Origin: Haemaphysalis longicornis
Lineage: Eukaryota; Arthropoda; Arachnida; Ixodida; Ixodidae
Direction: 5' to 3'
NCBI GenBank assembly: GCA_013339765.2
Contig: CM023451.1
Location: 150,467,623-150,531,622 of the forward strand
Length of the DNA: 64,000 bases
The position numbers and the translations under genes were made by a program. Each line of letters starts with the position of its first letter. Positions within the stretch are counted from its first letter, which is position 1. Under the pieces are notes generated by a model, which ran no database searches, was not told the origin of the DNA, and worked only from the letters and a program-made list of their open reading frames with translations. Below are positions 23,881 to 38,879 of the stretch, piece after piece.

Positions 23881-24571
23881 ATAGCTAATTGTGAAACAAA
23901 TTAATTATGTCCAATATCCTTGTGGGCGGAGGTGAAGACAGCGGCACTGCATGGCAGCCAGATGCAGGAACACGTTGTAGGTACTATGGGTACTTTTCGC
24001 ACAATTGCTGACATTTGAATAGTTAGGTCGGCAGACCCTATCAGATTGTGGCAGGGCGGACATGTCGCCCACGTAATAATAAAAAAAGTCATTTTTCTTC
24101 CTCGAAGGACTGTTATATGAAGACCCTAATGAATGCGGGGTTAGCACAAAGACACAGACAGGCGAAAAGTTTGCGGAAGTCTACATTTCCTATCTCTTGA
24201 TCTCTTTTCCAATGGATTAAACTCGCGGAGTGCCTGCGTGCATCTCTACTATAGCTTCATACATGACCCGTGGAAATGCAACGTTGAACAATTAAGGCGT
24301 TACAACGTGGCCAACACGCTCGCGCTGGATTTCCGTACGCCCGTCTGGGATCGTCTCGTGGAGCCAGCGTTCCCCTGAGGCCCCCACACGAGTAAACACT
24401 GATGGCTTCGCTCATAAAAGGGGCCGTGGTCTCCCTTCCGGGCCATCGGAGAACAGAGAATCTAAAAGCCCTAGAGGCGGCCCAGCCTGTGTGTTTTATG
24501 CTGCCGCCCCACCATCCTCATCTTCTTGAAGCGATAATCCTCAAGAGAAAAGAAAAACGTGAACAAAAGCT
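23881..24571. other. no gene recognised; possible LINE tail at 23901-24092 (minus)
   Basis: The minus frame at 23901-24092 has a CPPC pair like the zinc-knuckle tail found after RNase H in tick LINEs. It lies on the 5' side of the RNase H remnant, so it would belong to a different copy. The evidence is thin. Confidence 0.25.
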
Positions 24572-24982
24572 TTGAAAAGGAAACGTAGCATAACAAAACA
24601 AAACTCAGCAAGCAATTTTAATGACAGTTTTCTAGCCATTGCCATTCCCGGTCTCGACTCACCCCTCGTGCATGACTTCTGGGTGTTTATGGTGTATCCC
24701 CAATACGTTTATTTATTTGGTTTTCTTTTCGTCGTCGGTATCGTTCCTGCGGCCACTGCTGCAAACTTCATCAGTTTGATTAATTTTGGCTTCTGGCTAG
24801 ACGATCTTTGCCTAACGATAAGCCCCTATATCTACGCTGTGTTTTTGTGCGGTGGCTTTTCTTTTATTTCGCTTTTAAAGTCAACAGTTGTCACCGTTTC
24901 CTTAATGGGTGCGCTGTTAGAAGATATGAGGAGTCGACTCAAGCGAGCAAGCAACCCCAGCGAATCTACAGGGCACAGGTGA
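24572..24982 (+). CDS. hypothetical hydrophobic 136-codon ORF
   Basis: This frame of 136 codons starts with a basic stretch (MKRKR) and contains two or three hydrophobic segments (about residues 44-70, 78-100 and 103-115) and a basic C-terminal end. It would be a small multi-pass membrane protein or a fragment of one, for example of a chemoreceptor-type gene, but I recognise no family and the T-rich base composition alone could create such a frame. No splice sites or relatives are visible in the window. Confidence 0.2.
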   Translation: MKRKRSITKQNSASNFNDSFLAIAIPGLDSPLVHDFWVFMVYPQYVYLFGFLFVVGIVPAATAANFISLINFGFWLDDLCLTISPYIYAVFLCGGFSFISLLKSTVVTVSLMGALLEDMRSRLKRASNPSESTGHR

Positions 24983-26212
24983 CGAAGGGGGTGGCCGTCT
25001 GATGTGCGGCTTTCGCCGACCAGAGCGGTAAGAATGAGTCAGAGCCTTGAACGAATCAACAACAGAAAGTCTTATATTTGAGCAGGCGAAACACTGCAGA
25101 AGCACGATGATATGTAACGTTAACGAGAGGCAGTTTAGAATGAATACGAATGCGGGAAACAGTTCAAATGCAAAATGTACAAGGAGCTTTAACAGCGTAT
25201 ATCACGAGGTAGAATGGTTAATTAAACGAAAAACAGTTCGATGCATATGAGAGACAAAGTCCCACAATATTCACCGACAGGGCCGGACGATGCACCGCTG
25301 TCGGAGGCGATTCGGCTACCTGTGAAGCGTGGCTTCGTCGTAGGCCAGGCCGTCCGAGACGATCAGGGTGATTCGAGGCCCGGGCACACGTTGGAGTCCT
25401 CCAGGTCGCGGGTCGCCGGTGGTGGTGCACAAACTGGCAGAAGCCGTTGTTACATCACGACGTCCAAACGTAACGAATTTGCTTCGGCGCGGATTCTCTT
25501 TTTATAACTGCGCCGGCGCGGAGAGAGGGCACAATGCACAACATGCCCGCCGCCGTCGAGCGCACAACTTCCCTCTTTCTCCCTTCTGGAATCATAGGCG
25601 CTCCTTAGCACTGGCACAGCTACGCACGCCCCTTTGAAAGCGCTCGAAGCTTCGACGAAAGCTGAGCGGCGGAGGTTTTACTTTTGTTATTTTCTTGCCG
25701 GCGAGCCGGCCGAGTGGGCGGAGCTACCGCCGCCTCGTCCGAGGGAGTTCCAGAGTTTTCCCGGGGCGAATAGAAAAGAAGTTGAATGAATCGGACTACT
25801 GGATAACCACAATTAGGTGCTGTACAATAATATTAAAAAGGTATAGGATACTTTTAAACGCCGTACGCCCGAGTTTGTGACAACAGTGCAGAACGTGGCA
25901 ATCCTCGCGCCGTTTAAAAATACCCAGGATATCTTGAGCCGAAGCACACAGTTTGAAGGACATTCTTCGCGTAGTTGCGAGTAACAGAGTTGTCCTGAGC
26001 ACTGTAAGCTGATAGCAGCATTTACGTTCTGAGTACATAACACATTTTTGTATGAACAAAGGCCTATTTCTGGCGTGAAAAACTTCTGCAGATGTCGCCA
26101 AACGAGCCAGCCCAGGCACCGTAGCAAACGAAAGCATTAGAAATCTATTGCATGTCTACTATCACCCTAAGACGATTTACCAAGTGCAGTAACTGCGGCT
26201 AAACGGCACGTG
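24983..26212. other. no gene recognised; GC-rich 25240-25760
   Basis: 25240-25760 is GC-rich with shadowing frames on both strands (to 89 codons) and no domain. 25796-26137 has minus frames without a domain. A CpG-rich promoter or an exon relic is possible. Confidence 0.3.
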
Positions 26213-26516
26213 GCACACACACACACACGCCACACGCACACACACACACCACACACCCACACGCACATACACGCACACACCACGCACGCAACGCCACACG
26301 CGCACCCACGCACACGCACGCACGCACAGCACACGCGCACACGCCGCACGCACGCACGCACGCACGCACGCACCGCGCGCACAACGCACCCACGCGCACA
26401 CGCCCACACGCACACGCCACATGCACACGCACACGCGCACCACACACACACACGCACACACACACACGCACACTTACTACCACACGCACACGCACACGCG
26501 CACGCACGCACACACC
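26213..26516. repeat. (CA)n / (CGCA)n low-complexity tract
   Basis: About 300 bases of alternating CA with CG interspersed (CACACA, CGCACGCA). Long His/Thr or Cys/Val frames on either strand are artefacts of the repeat. Such alternating purine-pyrimidine sequence can adopt Z-form DNA. Confidence 0.95.
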
Positions 26517-27119
26517 AGTGTGTCACCAGTACACGTACACAAAAACTTCCATGTAATTAGGTTGGTTTAAACCAGGCAATTTGAAAATGAACGACAGCAT
26601 TATTCACGCAGAAGCAAACGGAGAAATCAGACTCCGAATACAAGAAGCAGCGTCCATTTTATTGCGAATCTAGCGTGAATAGAAAGCGATGAAAGTCTTG
26701 GGACACAAAGCATCGCCGTATTTTCATCTGGGCATATTAAATATGAGTTTATATTCGTCCTCGCTTCTGGCAAATAGGAAAAAAAATTCAATTGGACGTT
26801 TAGCTGCCGTTGCAGCTGAAGTTTGATGGCGCCAGGGTTATAGTATATGTCTTTTTTTTTTTCAGACGGGAAGTGGGCTTCCCCGTTAATTCGCAACAAG
26901 CCGTCTCCATACAAATACAAGAACTTCCACCTCAAGCAACCCAAAGCGAACACCACTGCGCCAAAAGACTCGCCCACTACGATAACAGACGCCGCAAATT
27001 CACAGCCCCTATTCCCACATCTCGCGAGGCGAAGCGCCACACTGCGGAGACAACAGACCGATTTATATACTGCACCCTACCTACCCCTAAGCATCTAAAT
27101 TCTGCGCCAAACTTGGCAC
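26517..27119. other. no gene recognised
   Basis: Antiparallel frames of 137-138 codons (26627-27040 minus, 26810-27226 plus) have no domain and shadow each other. Part may belong to the LINE whose 3' end follows. Confidence 0.35.
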
Positions 27120-30528
<3,409 letters not shown>

Positions 30529-30529
30529 A

Positions 30530-30629
30530 TATATTTTCTCTCGCTGCACGTACCGAGGCGGGAGAGAGACAAAGTTTGATATATCTCTCTCTCTTGCCTC
30601 AGTACGTGCAGTGAGCGAAAACAAATATA
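30530..30629. repeat. imperfect inverted repeat, ~40-bp arms
   Basis: The left arm (30530-30569) pairs with the right arm (about 30584-30629): both contain GTACGTGCAG-type cores and end in GA/CT tracts and TATATTTTC/GAAAACAAATATA. There are a few mismatches and small insertions. It would form a stem with a loop of about 14 bases. Confidence 0.8.
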
Positions 30630-31114
30630 AAGGTCATTGGTATGTACAAAAATGAGCGACCTAAACCCGAGAAGACAAGTAGAACTGACAGAAGCACTAC
30701 GGAGTAGTCTTGGTCACTTCTCCTGAATTTCGCATCACACCGACCGCGTCATTCAGAAAGGAGCGTGCAGCGTATTGTAGAAATGGGTTTTCTACCAGCA
30801 ACCTTTTTCCGCGTGCCACGGCAAGAATCCAGAGAATGGAACGACGGGACTGAAGAATTCAAGAACGCAAGACATTGAACGGGCACTAGGAGGACTGAAA
30901 GAAAAGCAAAGGTATCTTAAGGAGGAATTAGACAAATAGAAGCCAACCCGTCACCTCCAACCGTGCGGTATAGCTCTTGTATCGCTCTCCTGCGATGGTG
31001 CAATCGTGTCCACAGGCGTGCAGATATTTAAGTGCGGCACCAAGCTCCGTCTTCCTGGAGGGTAACTAAACAAAAGGGCAATCTTGACCGCAGAAAGCGT
31101 GCAGCAACAAGCAG
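30630..31114. other. no gene recognised
   Basis: Anonymous sequence upstream of the possible Helitron-like fragment. Nothing supportable. Confidence 0.35.
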
Positions 31115-31982
31115 ATGCTGAAAAATAAGTGGTATTTTATCCCCTATTGTGTGTGTCTGTCTGTGTATTCAATAAAGGGAGGCCACGTTTTGTGCTCCCC
31201 ACCGGAGAGCAACGTACACGAAGAACGTCGAAGGGACCGTCTACATGAAAGTGGTCGAAGACGTCGTGCTCGCGGTACGAAACAAGATCCCGCGCGTGAA
31301 GCCGAGCACTTCCATAATGTTGAGCAATACTGGGACATGAATGCACGTCGACAAAAAGCTCAGCACGACTGCCAAAAGAGGACATCAATGGGGTTAATCG
31401 GTGCTGCCCCGTCTGAAATTGCTCTGGGTATTCTAAATACGTCAAAAGTTGGCGACAAGAGGATGCGGCGTCCCCGTCCTTTTGTCAAGTTTCGTCGTAG
31501 TTATAATCAGTGCAATTCCAAATGAAAAAAAAATGTCAATTGCGACAAAATGAATACAGCCGCGAAGTAGCGGACTCAGCAAAGCGACAGACATACGAAG
31601 TAATAAATACTTTTAGGTGTGAGAAGGCAAACTTCAATTACAAATTTTTCTTCACGAAGAATTTGAATGCAGCTCTTCGGTGTATGATCGAGAGTGGCTC
31701 AAGAACGATACAAAATGCATCTCGACTGAGTGCAATGACCGAAAAAAAGCAAGCGGCACTCGAAATGCTTTTCGAAGCGTGCGACGCCAAAGGAAACACA
31801 TGTTTGAAGGACATCTGTGCAAAGATGGCCCTGTTTACCCTTCATTTCGTTGCGTGCCTGTACGTCTTGCAGTGTCCCCACAGCGGTACAGCTTTGCGTT
31901 AACTCGTGCGCAACTTGTTGCCACACCAAGTTGCAATGCGTGCAACCCCTGTGCCTGTTTGCGTGCTTGCAAATGCGCGTAA
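31115..31982 (+). pseudogene. possible Helitron-like replicase N-terminal fragment, frameshifted
   Basis: The first frame (31115-31525) has a basic region of repeated R/E/A/H words (HEERRRDRLHESGRRRRARG, then DPAREAEHF), like the repeats at the N-terminus of Helitron helicases in ticks and other arthropods. After a frame change, 31680-31982 reads DREWLKNDTKCISTE and later HMFEGHLCKDGPVYPSF. This recalls the conserved segment in which a D/E-R-x-W/F-F/L-x-N-D motif is followed by C.TC, then a G-x-x-P/C-K motif and a YP(P/S)F motif. The second cysteine pair is not well preserved. Stops lie between the parts. Family assignment is by motif memory only, and a chance Arg-rich frame is the alternative. 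Confidence 0.4.
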
Positions 31983-33306
31983 AACCCCCCTCTTCCCCCC
32001 CCCCAACGACGGGCACTGCGAAAACCACGTGAAGTACGCACGCGTAGAAGCCGCATCGATTCTAGGGAGGCTGGCCCTCAGCCCCAGTGGTGGCTGTTTC
32101 CGACCATATCCCCAATAAGGGCAACTACTGTCAATTATAACTGGTGATTACTGATTTATTGTTTTTTTTTTTGAAGATTAGTTCGGCTTTCCGCATATGT
32201 GTACAAGCATGCGTTCGCTTTCTAAGAATCATTTCTTTTTTTTTTTTTTCATGCCCTAGGTGACCCCAAGCAGACTTAATGCGACTTTCGGCGCCATTGA
32301 ACCAGACGCCAAAGGCATTGGACCAGACGCCAAAAACGTGCGGAGTATTTAATGGGACCACTATTGAATCGAGCCAGGATCACGGGGGTTCTAGCTCGGG
32401 TCCGCTATAGGCGGGGTATAAAGTCGGAATGTCCGCGCTGCGATTTTTAAGGGTGCTCTCATTCGCTTGGAAACGACCGTGAACACAAGGTTTTCAAATA
32501 TTGGTCGTTCAAAAAGCTGACATGCATGCGCACTTGAACGCTTTATTTCAAGCTTGAAGCAAGCTACAGTTTATAAAAGAAACAGATCAAGTGGTGGTGA
32601 CTCACCAGACATTTCGTTGCACTACCCCTAAGACGTGACCGGGGCAGTGCGATTAGCGTTCACCGAATAGAAAACTACTGCCAATAAACTTAATTGAGGC
32701 CAGTGTAATGACACTCGTGGTTACATTCCATCGCCCATGCCATTTGATCGCGACGTATGGAACTTAAAGGACTCACGACGAATCACCTACGACGTCACTA
32801 CAGACATTGCGTAGGGGTACACGTTAACGTTCGTCAGTATTAGTGAGCGTCCTGAGTGGAACGGTCCTCCTCAGCGGCCGAATGAAACTAATCGACTTTT
32901 AGAAGGCTAGTTTCTCAAAGAAGGATTTGAATTGTCTCAACGATTACTATCTAAGCTGCTTCAGAGACCTGTCGAGGATTTGAACGATAAAATTGGCGAT
33001 TTAAAGCAAAACGAGATTTAATGCGAAAGAGAATTCTTGTCCTTTCTGAAGCTTTCCTTCAAAATCGTCATAAACATAGATGCAGTTTATCAGTTTACCT
33101 CGTGTTCACCGGTAATTATCAGCCATTTCCGTCAGCCTTTTTCCGTTTTACTTATGTCCGCATGCCTTTTGTTCAAATGTAGTGCCTTTTTGTAAAACGT
33201 TTACAACCACTAAAAAAAATAAAAACGAGAATTCTGCGTCTTTTCATCGGTGCTGGGGCACAACGCGGGGAAAACACAACCGCGGTGTTGAAAAAACCAA
33301 TGCGCG

Positions 33307-33309
<3 letters not shown>
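31983..33309. other. no gene recognised
   Basis: It holds poly-T tracts (32160, 32240) and a doubled ACCAGACGCCAAA word at about 32302-32334. No coding or regulatory signal could be supported. Confidence 0.4.

Positions 33310-33378
<69 letters not shown>
33310..33378. repeat. (CT)n microsatellite
   Basis: Thirty-four uninterrupted CT units. The flanking poly-Ser/Leu and Arg/Glu frames are artefacts. Confidence 0.98.
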
Positions 33379-33380
<2 letters not shown>

Positions 33381-34410
33381 GTGTCTCACTCTCTCAGTGA
33401 GAAGTGGGAACATCATTTAAAGCTCACTGTCGCAGCAGCAAGCGATGGCAGTTTGGTCATTAAAGGTTCCGTTAGTAATCTTCCTTTTCCAGACTCCTTC
33501 ACAAACTGCCGCGGCTCTGCTCTTCATAACTGTTCCCGTGAGCCTCGCCTCCACGTCGCAGGCGTCCGCTTGTCACCGCGTCTTGTCAAAGCGTCTTTTC
33601 CTGTTGGCTGCTGCTTATTTCGCGTCATAATCATCCCTTCATAGCCATAATTGGTCAGAGCTCGCTCAATGCGATCACTTCTCCGGCGTTTTTTTCCCGG
33701 TCCCACCAGTGATAATCCTTGGACTGAAAGTGCGTCGACAGCAACGGAAGTTGTAAAGTGGGTGTGGCATAGTCAGCATTTTTAGCGGGAACCTTACACT
33801 TTGCTTTCCATGAATTCCGTTTGCCTTGCGTTGCTTTCTAAACAAAATTTCCGACGGAGCCTCCGGAAAAATGTTATAAATTGTGCTGATCAGACGAGAA
33901 ACGGGCAACGAGCCCTGTCATCGACGAACCCTACGAACTGAAATAAAATAAATCACAAACACCCAGTAAAGAAGAAAAAAATGAATTGGTAGAAAGGAAA
34001 GTTCAGAAATGGCGAACTGAATCAGCATGTTAACCACTCTTTCAAATCTCGTCAATTAGAAGAGCAGGAGTGAGGGGGTGCGAAAGCCGCTGCACGGGCT
34101 GTTTGTTATGCTCGTATACGCTTATGCCGTACTGTCGGGAGTTTCCTTTTTTTTTCTTTCTTTTCGGTGAGCTTAGAAGTAATAATCAGCGTTTTCGTGG
34201 ACCCAGCCCTTTTTATCATTTTTACTTCTTTCGTCATTCTTACACTCATAACTTCCGTTTACACTATTTTTAGTAGACGTAGGCATGGCCGTTATGCTTT
34301 GCTAATCACTTAGCCGAAATATGAACTTTTTAGTCTTCATGCTAGCCAGAACTCTCACTGACATCCTTGTTGCTTTGAGCGGTTAGGTGCCGAGTGCCAG
34401 AACTTTTTTT
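33379..34410. other. no gene recognised
   Basis: Short frames at 33445-33908 on both strands without domains. Nothing else seen. Confidence 0.4.
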
Positions 34411-34680
34411 TAGGTGTGGAGCACCTTAGGACCTCACAATGTCCGTTGTCCACATCCGTGCGCATAGCATTTAAAATCGTGAACAAATCACACAGGTACC
34501 GGCAGGATTCGAGCCTGTGCCTGATAGACCAGACATAGTTAGTGTCAGTCGTCTTACCCACTGGGCTACGACCGTGAGTTAGTACCCCAGAGTCAAACGG
34601 CTTACTCCCTCGCCTGTAATGGTGCGAGAATACCTTATGACCTCCCAATGTCCGTCCGCGTCCATCAGTGCGCACACCCC
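34410..34680 (-). mobile_element. second tRNA-derived SINE-like unit
   Basis: On the minus strand, 34580-34490 is tRNA-like: A box TAGCCCAGTGG (34568-34558) and B box GGCTCGAATCC (34515-34505), with a potential anticodon stem GACA/TGTC around a 7-base loop. On both sides lie related ~55-base segments (about 34411-34465 and 34615-34670, sharing GACCTC.CAATGTCCG and GTGCGCA), a direct duplication that is not a simple target duplication. It is unlike the Ruka-type SINE in sequence. A decayed tRNA gene is a less likely reading because of the long D-to-anticodon spacing. Confidence 0.6.
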
Positions 34681-34689
34681 CATCAAGGG

Positions 34690-35300
34690 AAAATCTGTGT
34701 GGAAACTACCTAAAAGGATACAAGAACACTCCAAAACACTCGAAAACAGGCCCACAAACATAACCTAGCAACGAGAAAACGCGCAAAAAACCACGGTGTA
34801 GTCCGGTTGTGATCAAGTTGTAACACACAGTGACTGCATCGAACTACGCTAGATGGCGCTACGCGTAAACAAGAGATGGCGCCGCAGTTCACCGCGTATA
34901 TAAGCAGGTTCCGGAAATCACACACCCTCTTCCCGCCATGGACGGAAACGAACCGTAAGAAGCGTCACGCTGCTGCTCAACGTCTACGAAGACAACGAGC
35001 TTCCCCGAATACGAATCATCCCTCCATCTAAGAACTCAACTCTCACGGCTCAAATCGAATGCCGGTCGGGGCGCAAATCGGACGTCACTCGGGGCGCAAC
35101 ATGGATGTCATTTCGAGTCCCTGTACTCCGCACTTACCCTATCATCCACGAAGTGGAGATGCTGCCATTTTTTAAGCAATGTATTGTGAGGGCTTTTTCG
35201 TGTTCTGGGCATGAGCCACTACGGAAGAACTTGGCCGATGTGAATTGCGTAAAACATTTCACTAATTGACCCGGTAGTGCGTCGTCAGCTTATTCATGGG
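34690..35300 (+). promoter_or_regulatory. possible TATA-type promoter at 34897
   Basis: TATATAAG at 34897-34904 follows a GC-mixed stretch with repeated GATGGCGC words. About 35 bases downstream is a C/T-rich segment and an ATGG at 34939, but the frame from that ATG stops after six codons. A retroelement LTR promoter would fit, and no paired LTR was found. The rest of the stretch holds nothing recognisable. Confidence 0.25.
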
Positions 35301-35321
35301 ATATGGTTTGCAAAAAAAAAA

Positions 35322-36875
35322 AGTCAGTGCCCTTCCACTCTGTGAAAACGGATGGCCTGCGAAGCTGCACGCCCTCCACGGAGTGCACGCAAAAAAATAC
35401 GTTTGTTTGTATTTTGTGGCTGAGCATACTCCCTAGCCCATTACCAGAACGAAATTTGGAAAGACCTGGGCTCTATCCTATCGGGCAAACGTAGAGCTGT
35501 CTCTTTCCCTCCCACGTCGTAGGCATCTTCCTGTTTGCGTAACACGCCAACCCAATCCACTCTACTACTGAGGACACCGGGCCGGTCTCTTTGGGCTGTT
35601 TGAGGGCTACGATTAAACGTCAAGCCAACATAGTGGGCATGTCATCAATAACGGCATGAAACTAAGCTGCGCATTCCCGCCCCCTCCCTCCCTCCACTCT
35701 CAACCCATCCACGCATAAAGCCGGCAACCGGTCATGAGCGGGTGCTTCGAAATGAAATACACTGTCAAACGTGTCGCTCTGAAAGCCCTTTAACGTGAAC
35801 CAGTGATATTGGCCCCCGTGGCAAGCGGGCCAGTTGCTGTTCATCCGGGAGGGATTCGCAGCTACGTGACGAGCTGCAACTTGAGGCGGCAACGGTGGCA
35901 CCATGGCTTTCCGGTGTTTTCCCGTCCATTCACGCTTCTGGTCGGGCTGACGCTTTCTTCAGTTTCCGCTCTTCTTCCTCCAAGTGAACGGTAGACGTCT
36001 GTCGCATAACGACTTACCACCTCGAAGGCCTCAATCTTTATTCTAGCGGACACACACATGGGTGTCCCTTTCGCTGCCCAGTCGTAGGCATCTTATTGTC
36101 TGTGCAAGACACCAACCCAAACTTAAATCACTCGATTGCCGAGGAGAGCTGACAAGGCGCGTTGAGCCATGAAACTCCCAGGTTTAAATCTCCCACCACC
36201 ACAACGGGTATGTCATCGGTAGCGGCATTCCTGTTGTGCGGGCATGCCCTCTCTCCACAGCCCACAACCCGCGCACGCCTAAACCGGAAACCACGGATGG
36301 GCACATAGGCGTTAAATACACCGGGCAAGGGAGAGAAAAAGACTGTATGCGGCCAGACTAAGATCTATTTTTATTCTCCCGCCATAGGAACTATACCAGC
36401 AGGTCAACGAGGGCCGCCGACGCGACAATGTTGCTCGGAATGGCTTTGAAGCAAAAGGAGAATTATGTGCCCACGCCGGCGTTCCAACAAGGCAAGTTGC
36501 TTTCAACCGCCAAGGACCGGCACCTAGTGGGCGAGGAGGCATTTGATGGGGCAACGGCCGTGGCTACATTATCAGCGGCGGCGGTGGTGGCGGCTTGTGG
36601 TGGTTTTTACACCCTTTCACGCTTCTGTTGATTCCCCGCAATTACCTGATAACAGCGCTACGGCTGATGTCAGCCGACTGCGCAACTTGTAAAAGAGGTA
36701 TCGGTAGTGGCGAGGGGAATAACAGCTGTGATAACCGCTGTGTGAAAGAAAACTCGGCGGTTGCGAGGAGGAGCCCTGGAGCGGGGCCGAGTAAATCGGC
36801 TTCACCGGAATAAAAACGGGGGGAAGGGGGGGGGGGGGTGCTTAAACAAGTACTGCTTCGCAGTAAAAACAGCTT
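35322..36875. repeat. complex dispersed repeat with internal tandem duplication
   Basis: The ends match the repeat at 4450-5438. Internally, about 35500-35980 and about 36060-36640 are diverged tandem copies. Shared landmarks are GTCGTAGGCATCTT (35515/36083), CCAACCCAA (35548/36112), GCATGTCATC or GTATGTCATC (35638/36208), and CATTCACGCTTCTG or CTTTCACGCTTCTG (35928/36614). The minus strand of the second unit (36328-36128) reads DIPVVVVGDLNLGVSW, which resembles the GDFN motif of the endonuclease/exonuclease/phosphatase fold found in LINE and some Helitron-linked endonucleases. The element class remains open. Confidence 0.55.
36595..36813 (+). pseudogene. ORF shared with 5196-5393 (hypothetical repeat-borne peptide)
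   Basis: This frame of 72 codons aligns with the 65-codon frame at 5196-5393. Both contain LITAL, ADCATC, RGIG.GEG, NSC, RRSPG and PSKS..PE and then stop. The copies differ by many substitutions and an 18-base length change that keeps the frame. This suggests a once-coding, repeat-borne sequence. No known domain is recognised. The CATC pair is too short to call a zinc site. Confidence 0.35.
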
Positions 36876-37311
36876 TCAAGGGTAACTGGGGCGCTAACTT
36901 ATAAATGGCATTTTATTCTGCAGGCAGCTTCTTGAAATGCACATATCTTTTGTCCTACTGTCAAAATTTTGCGGTGCATTTTGCTCCAGATGAAAAACAT
37001 GTCTTACCGGGTGGGTTTCGTAAAACCGCAGGGCTAAAGATAGCTGACCGTCACTAGAAAGAACAACAGGTGAAGTTACGCATGAAACGCCGTATATGGG
37101 TTGCCCGGGTACACTGAACTGCGCAGTACCGTTTCGTACTGGAGCGACTAAGCTTATGCAGTGACTTCGAGAACGAAAAAATAAATAAATCTCAGTGACA
37201 GCCTCATATCACCCTCGTAGTGTGCGCTTACTTAACTTGACAGGCTTGCATCAAATCGAAAACACGCAATAAAAGTTACACAGCTAAAAGTGACACATCT
37301 CATGATCCATG
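36876..37311. other. no gene recognised
   Basis: Anonymous sequence. No frame over 60 codons and no repeat seen. Confidence 0.4.
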
Positions 37312-37470
37312 TTAGGAGTGAGGAGAGATGGTAAATGATGAGCAGAGTTACGTTACGTTTGCAATTTCTGCTCTGTGTATGGAGCGCCACACTACCGCCA
37401 TTTGTTGCTTTGGCGTCCTATGACTGCTATTGAGGGCCTGCCCTGTAGATCCAGCGAGGCCTTCGACTTG
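37312..37470 (+). repeat. direct repeat, copy 1 (pair with 38880-39030)
   Basis: About 135 bases align at roughly 80% by eye with 38880-39030. Shared words are AGGAGTGA.GAGAGAT, TTACGTTTGCAATTTC, GCTCTGTGTATGGAGCG, and GGCGTCCTA.GACT followed by TATTGAGGGC. The pair flanks 1.4 kb of unassigned sequence and could be old terminal repeats or two crumbs of one family. Confidence 0.75.
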
Positions 37471-38879
37471 GTAAAATAGGGCAACTGCAGATAAGTGAAG
37501 GCCCCGTGAGCTTCCCATTGTTGACATAGCCAATTCGTTCAAGTGTCAATATTTCTTCATCCAAACATAAACCTGAAGTCGACGGCCCAAGCGTCGATTT
37601 TTTTCTTCTATTCCCTACCGCTTCTGGTGTTGATCTACAACTAAAGCAAAAGGAAATCAATTAGACAATAATAGGAGCCACTTCCGAGCTGATCCAAGAC
37701 GTAGTAGCAGAAGGAAAATGGTCTAGGTTGCGTTGTTGAAACGTCCTGAGCATAGCGGGCTTTCGTTTCGGCACTTGAAGCTGGCTTTCAGGCAAAGGAA
37801 TACTTCCCGCGATCATCAAGATTGTTTATGCCCCTTGTTATCGTCAAAGCGCTGAAGCAAGCTTTCGAAGTTTTTTTATATTTGGCGCACAAAAGTAAGG
37901 CAAAGTAATTTACACGTGTGGCCTTGCACTCTGGAGCAAGAATTTGATGTGGTGGTGCTAGCGGTTGCGGTGGCGTGCAGTCCAGTGGGGTAGAATAACA
38001 TGCCACCATCCCCCCTCCCATAACTCTTTATGCATTGAATCGGCTTCTCCCAGGGTTTACACAAACCAGTACGAATGCCTCGTACTCTCACCAATGAAAC
38101 CTTGTGGAAACTAAAATCCTTCACACTGTCGCACAGTGTGTCGCTTCAATTCAGAAATTTGAAGAGGAATTACTTCTGACGTTGAACTTGAGAAAGATGA
38201 AAGTTATGTTTTCGAACCCGCCGCCATGAACCGAAATACGCAACTTGGATATAGGACAAAAAATAATAAAACGCAGGGCTCAAACAAAGCCGTGATGAAA
38301 AGAGCAGATCAAGCGAGTTAATCGCATGGGAAAACAGCCTGAAGTACTGGCGCGGAATTTGTCTCCACCTGAGTACTTCCAGAGGGGAAGCGGAACAGCG
38401 AGGGACTAGATAACTCGGGATAAGATGGTCGCCCAATTAAATTACCGCATGGAAATCCACCGAGTGCAATCGGAAACGAGCTTGAACATAAGGGCTGCAC
38501 CACCGGCGAGCCTTTGAGCAGTTTGAATTGATTCAGTAGAGCTGCTATCATCACAATCTTGCTTTGTCTTTAGTTGCAGTGTCTGGCACTGTCTTTAGTT
38601 TCAAATGATACCGCCGGATAACCTCTGCAGCCTCCACGAAAGCAACCCCCTCCCCCTGCCGACCTTAGTGCTGGGACCTTGCAACGCGACCGCCTAAGAC
38701 CCGGGCGCTTCCAGTGACGTCGCTGTGCAATCCTCAATTGTTTTTCAAGGTCGCACCCGCTTTGGGCAAAAATCAACGAGCCTTTCCCTTTCCTCCCGTC
38801 ACATTGCATAAAACGTTTTATGCGGCTCGCAAATGTTGAAATCGCGTGTAAAGGCACCTGCTGCAAATCGATATCCAAG
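37471..38879. other. no gene recognised between the direct repeats
   Basis: Minus frames up to 102 codons (38570-38878) have no domain. The GTCTTTAGTT word is doubled near 38567 and 38590. No transposon signature was found. Confidence 0.4.

Noticed and set aside
26167..26560. Long frames of 98-119 codons on both strands (His/Thr-rich or Cys/Val-rich)
   Set aside because: They lie entirely within the CA/CGCA tract and are open only because the repeat lacks stop codons.
33182..33644. Ser-Leu or Arg-Glu dipeptide-repeat frames
   Set aside because: They are translations of the (CT)n microsatellite.
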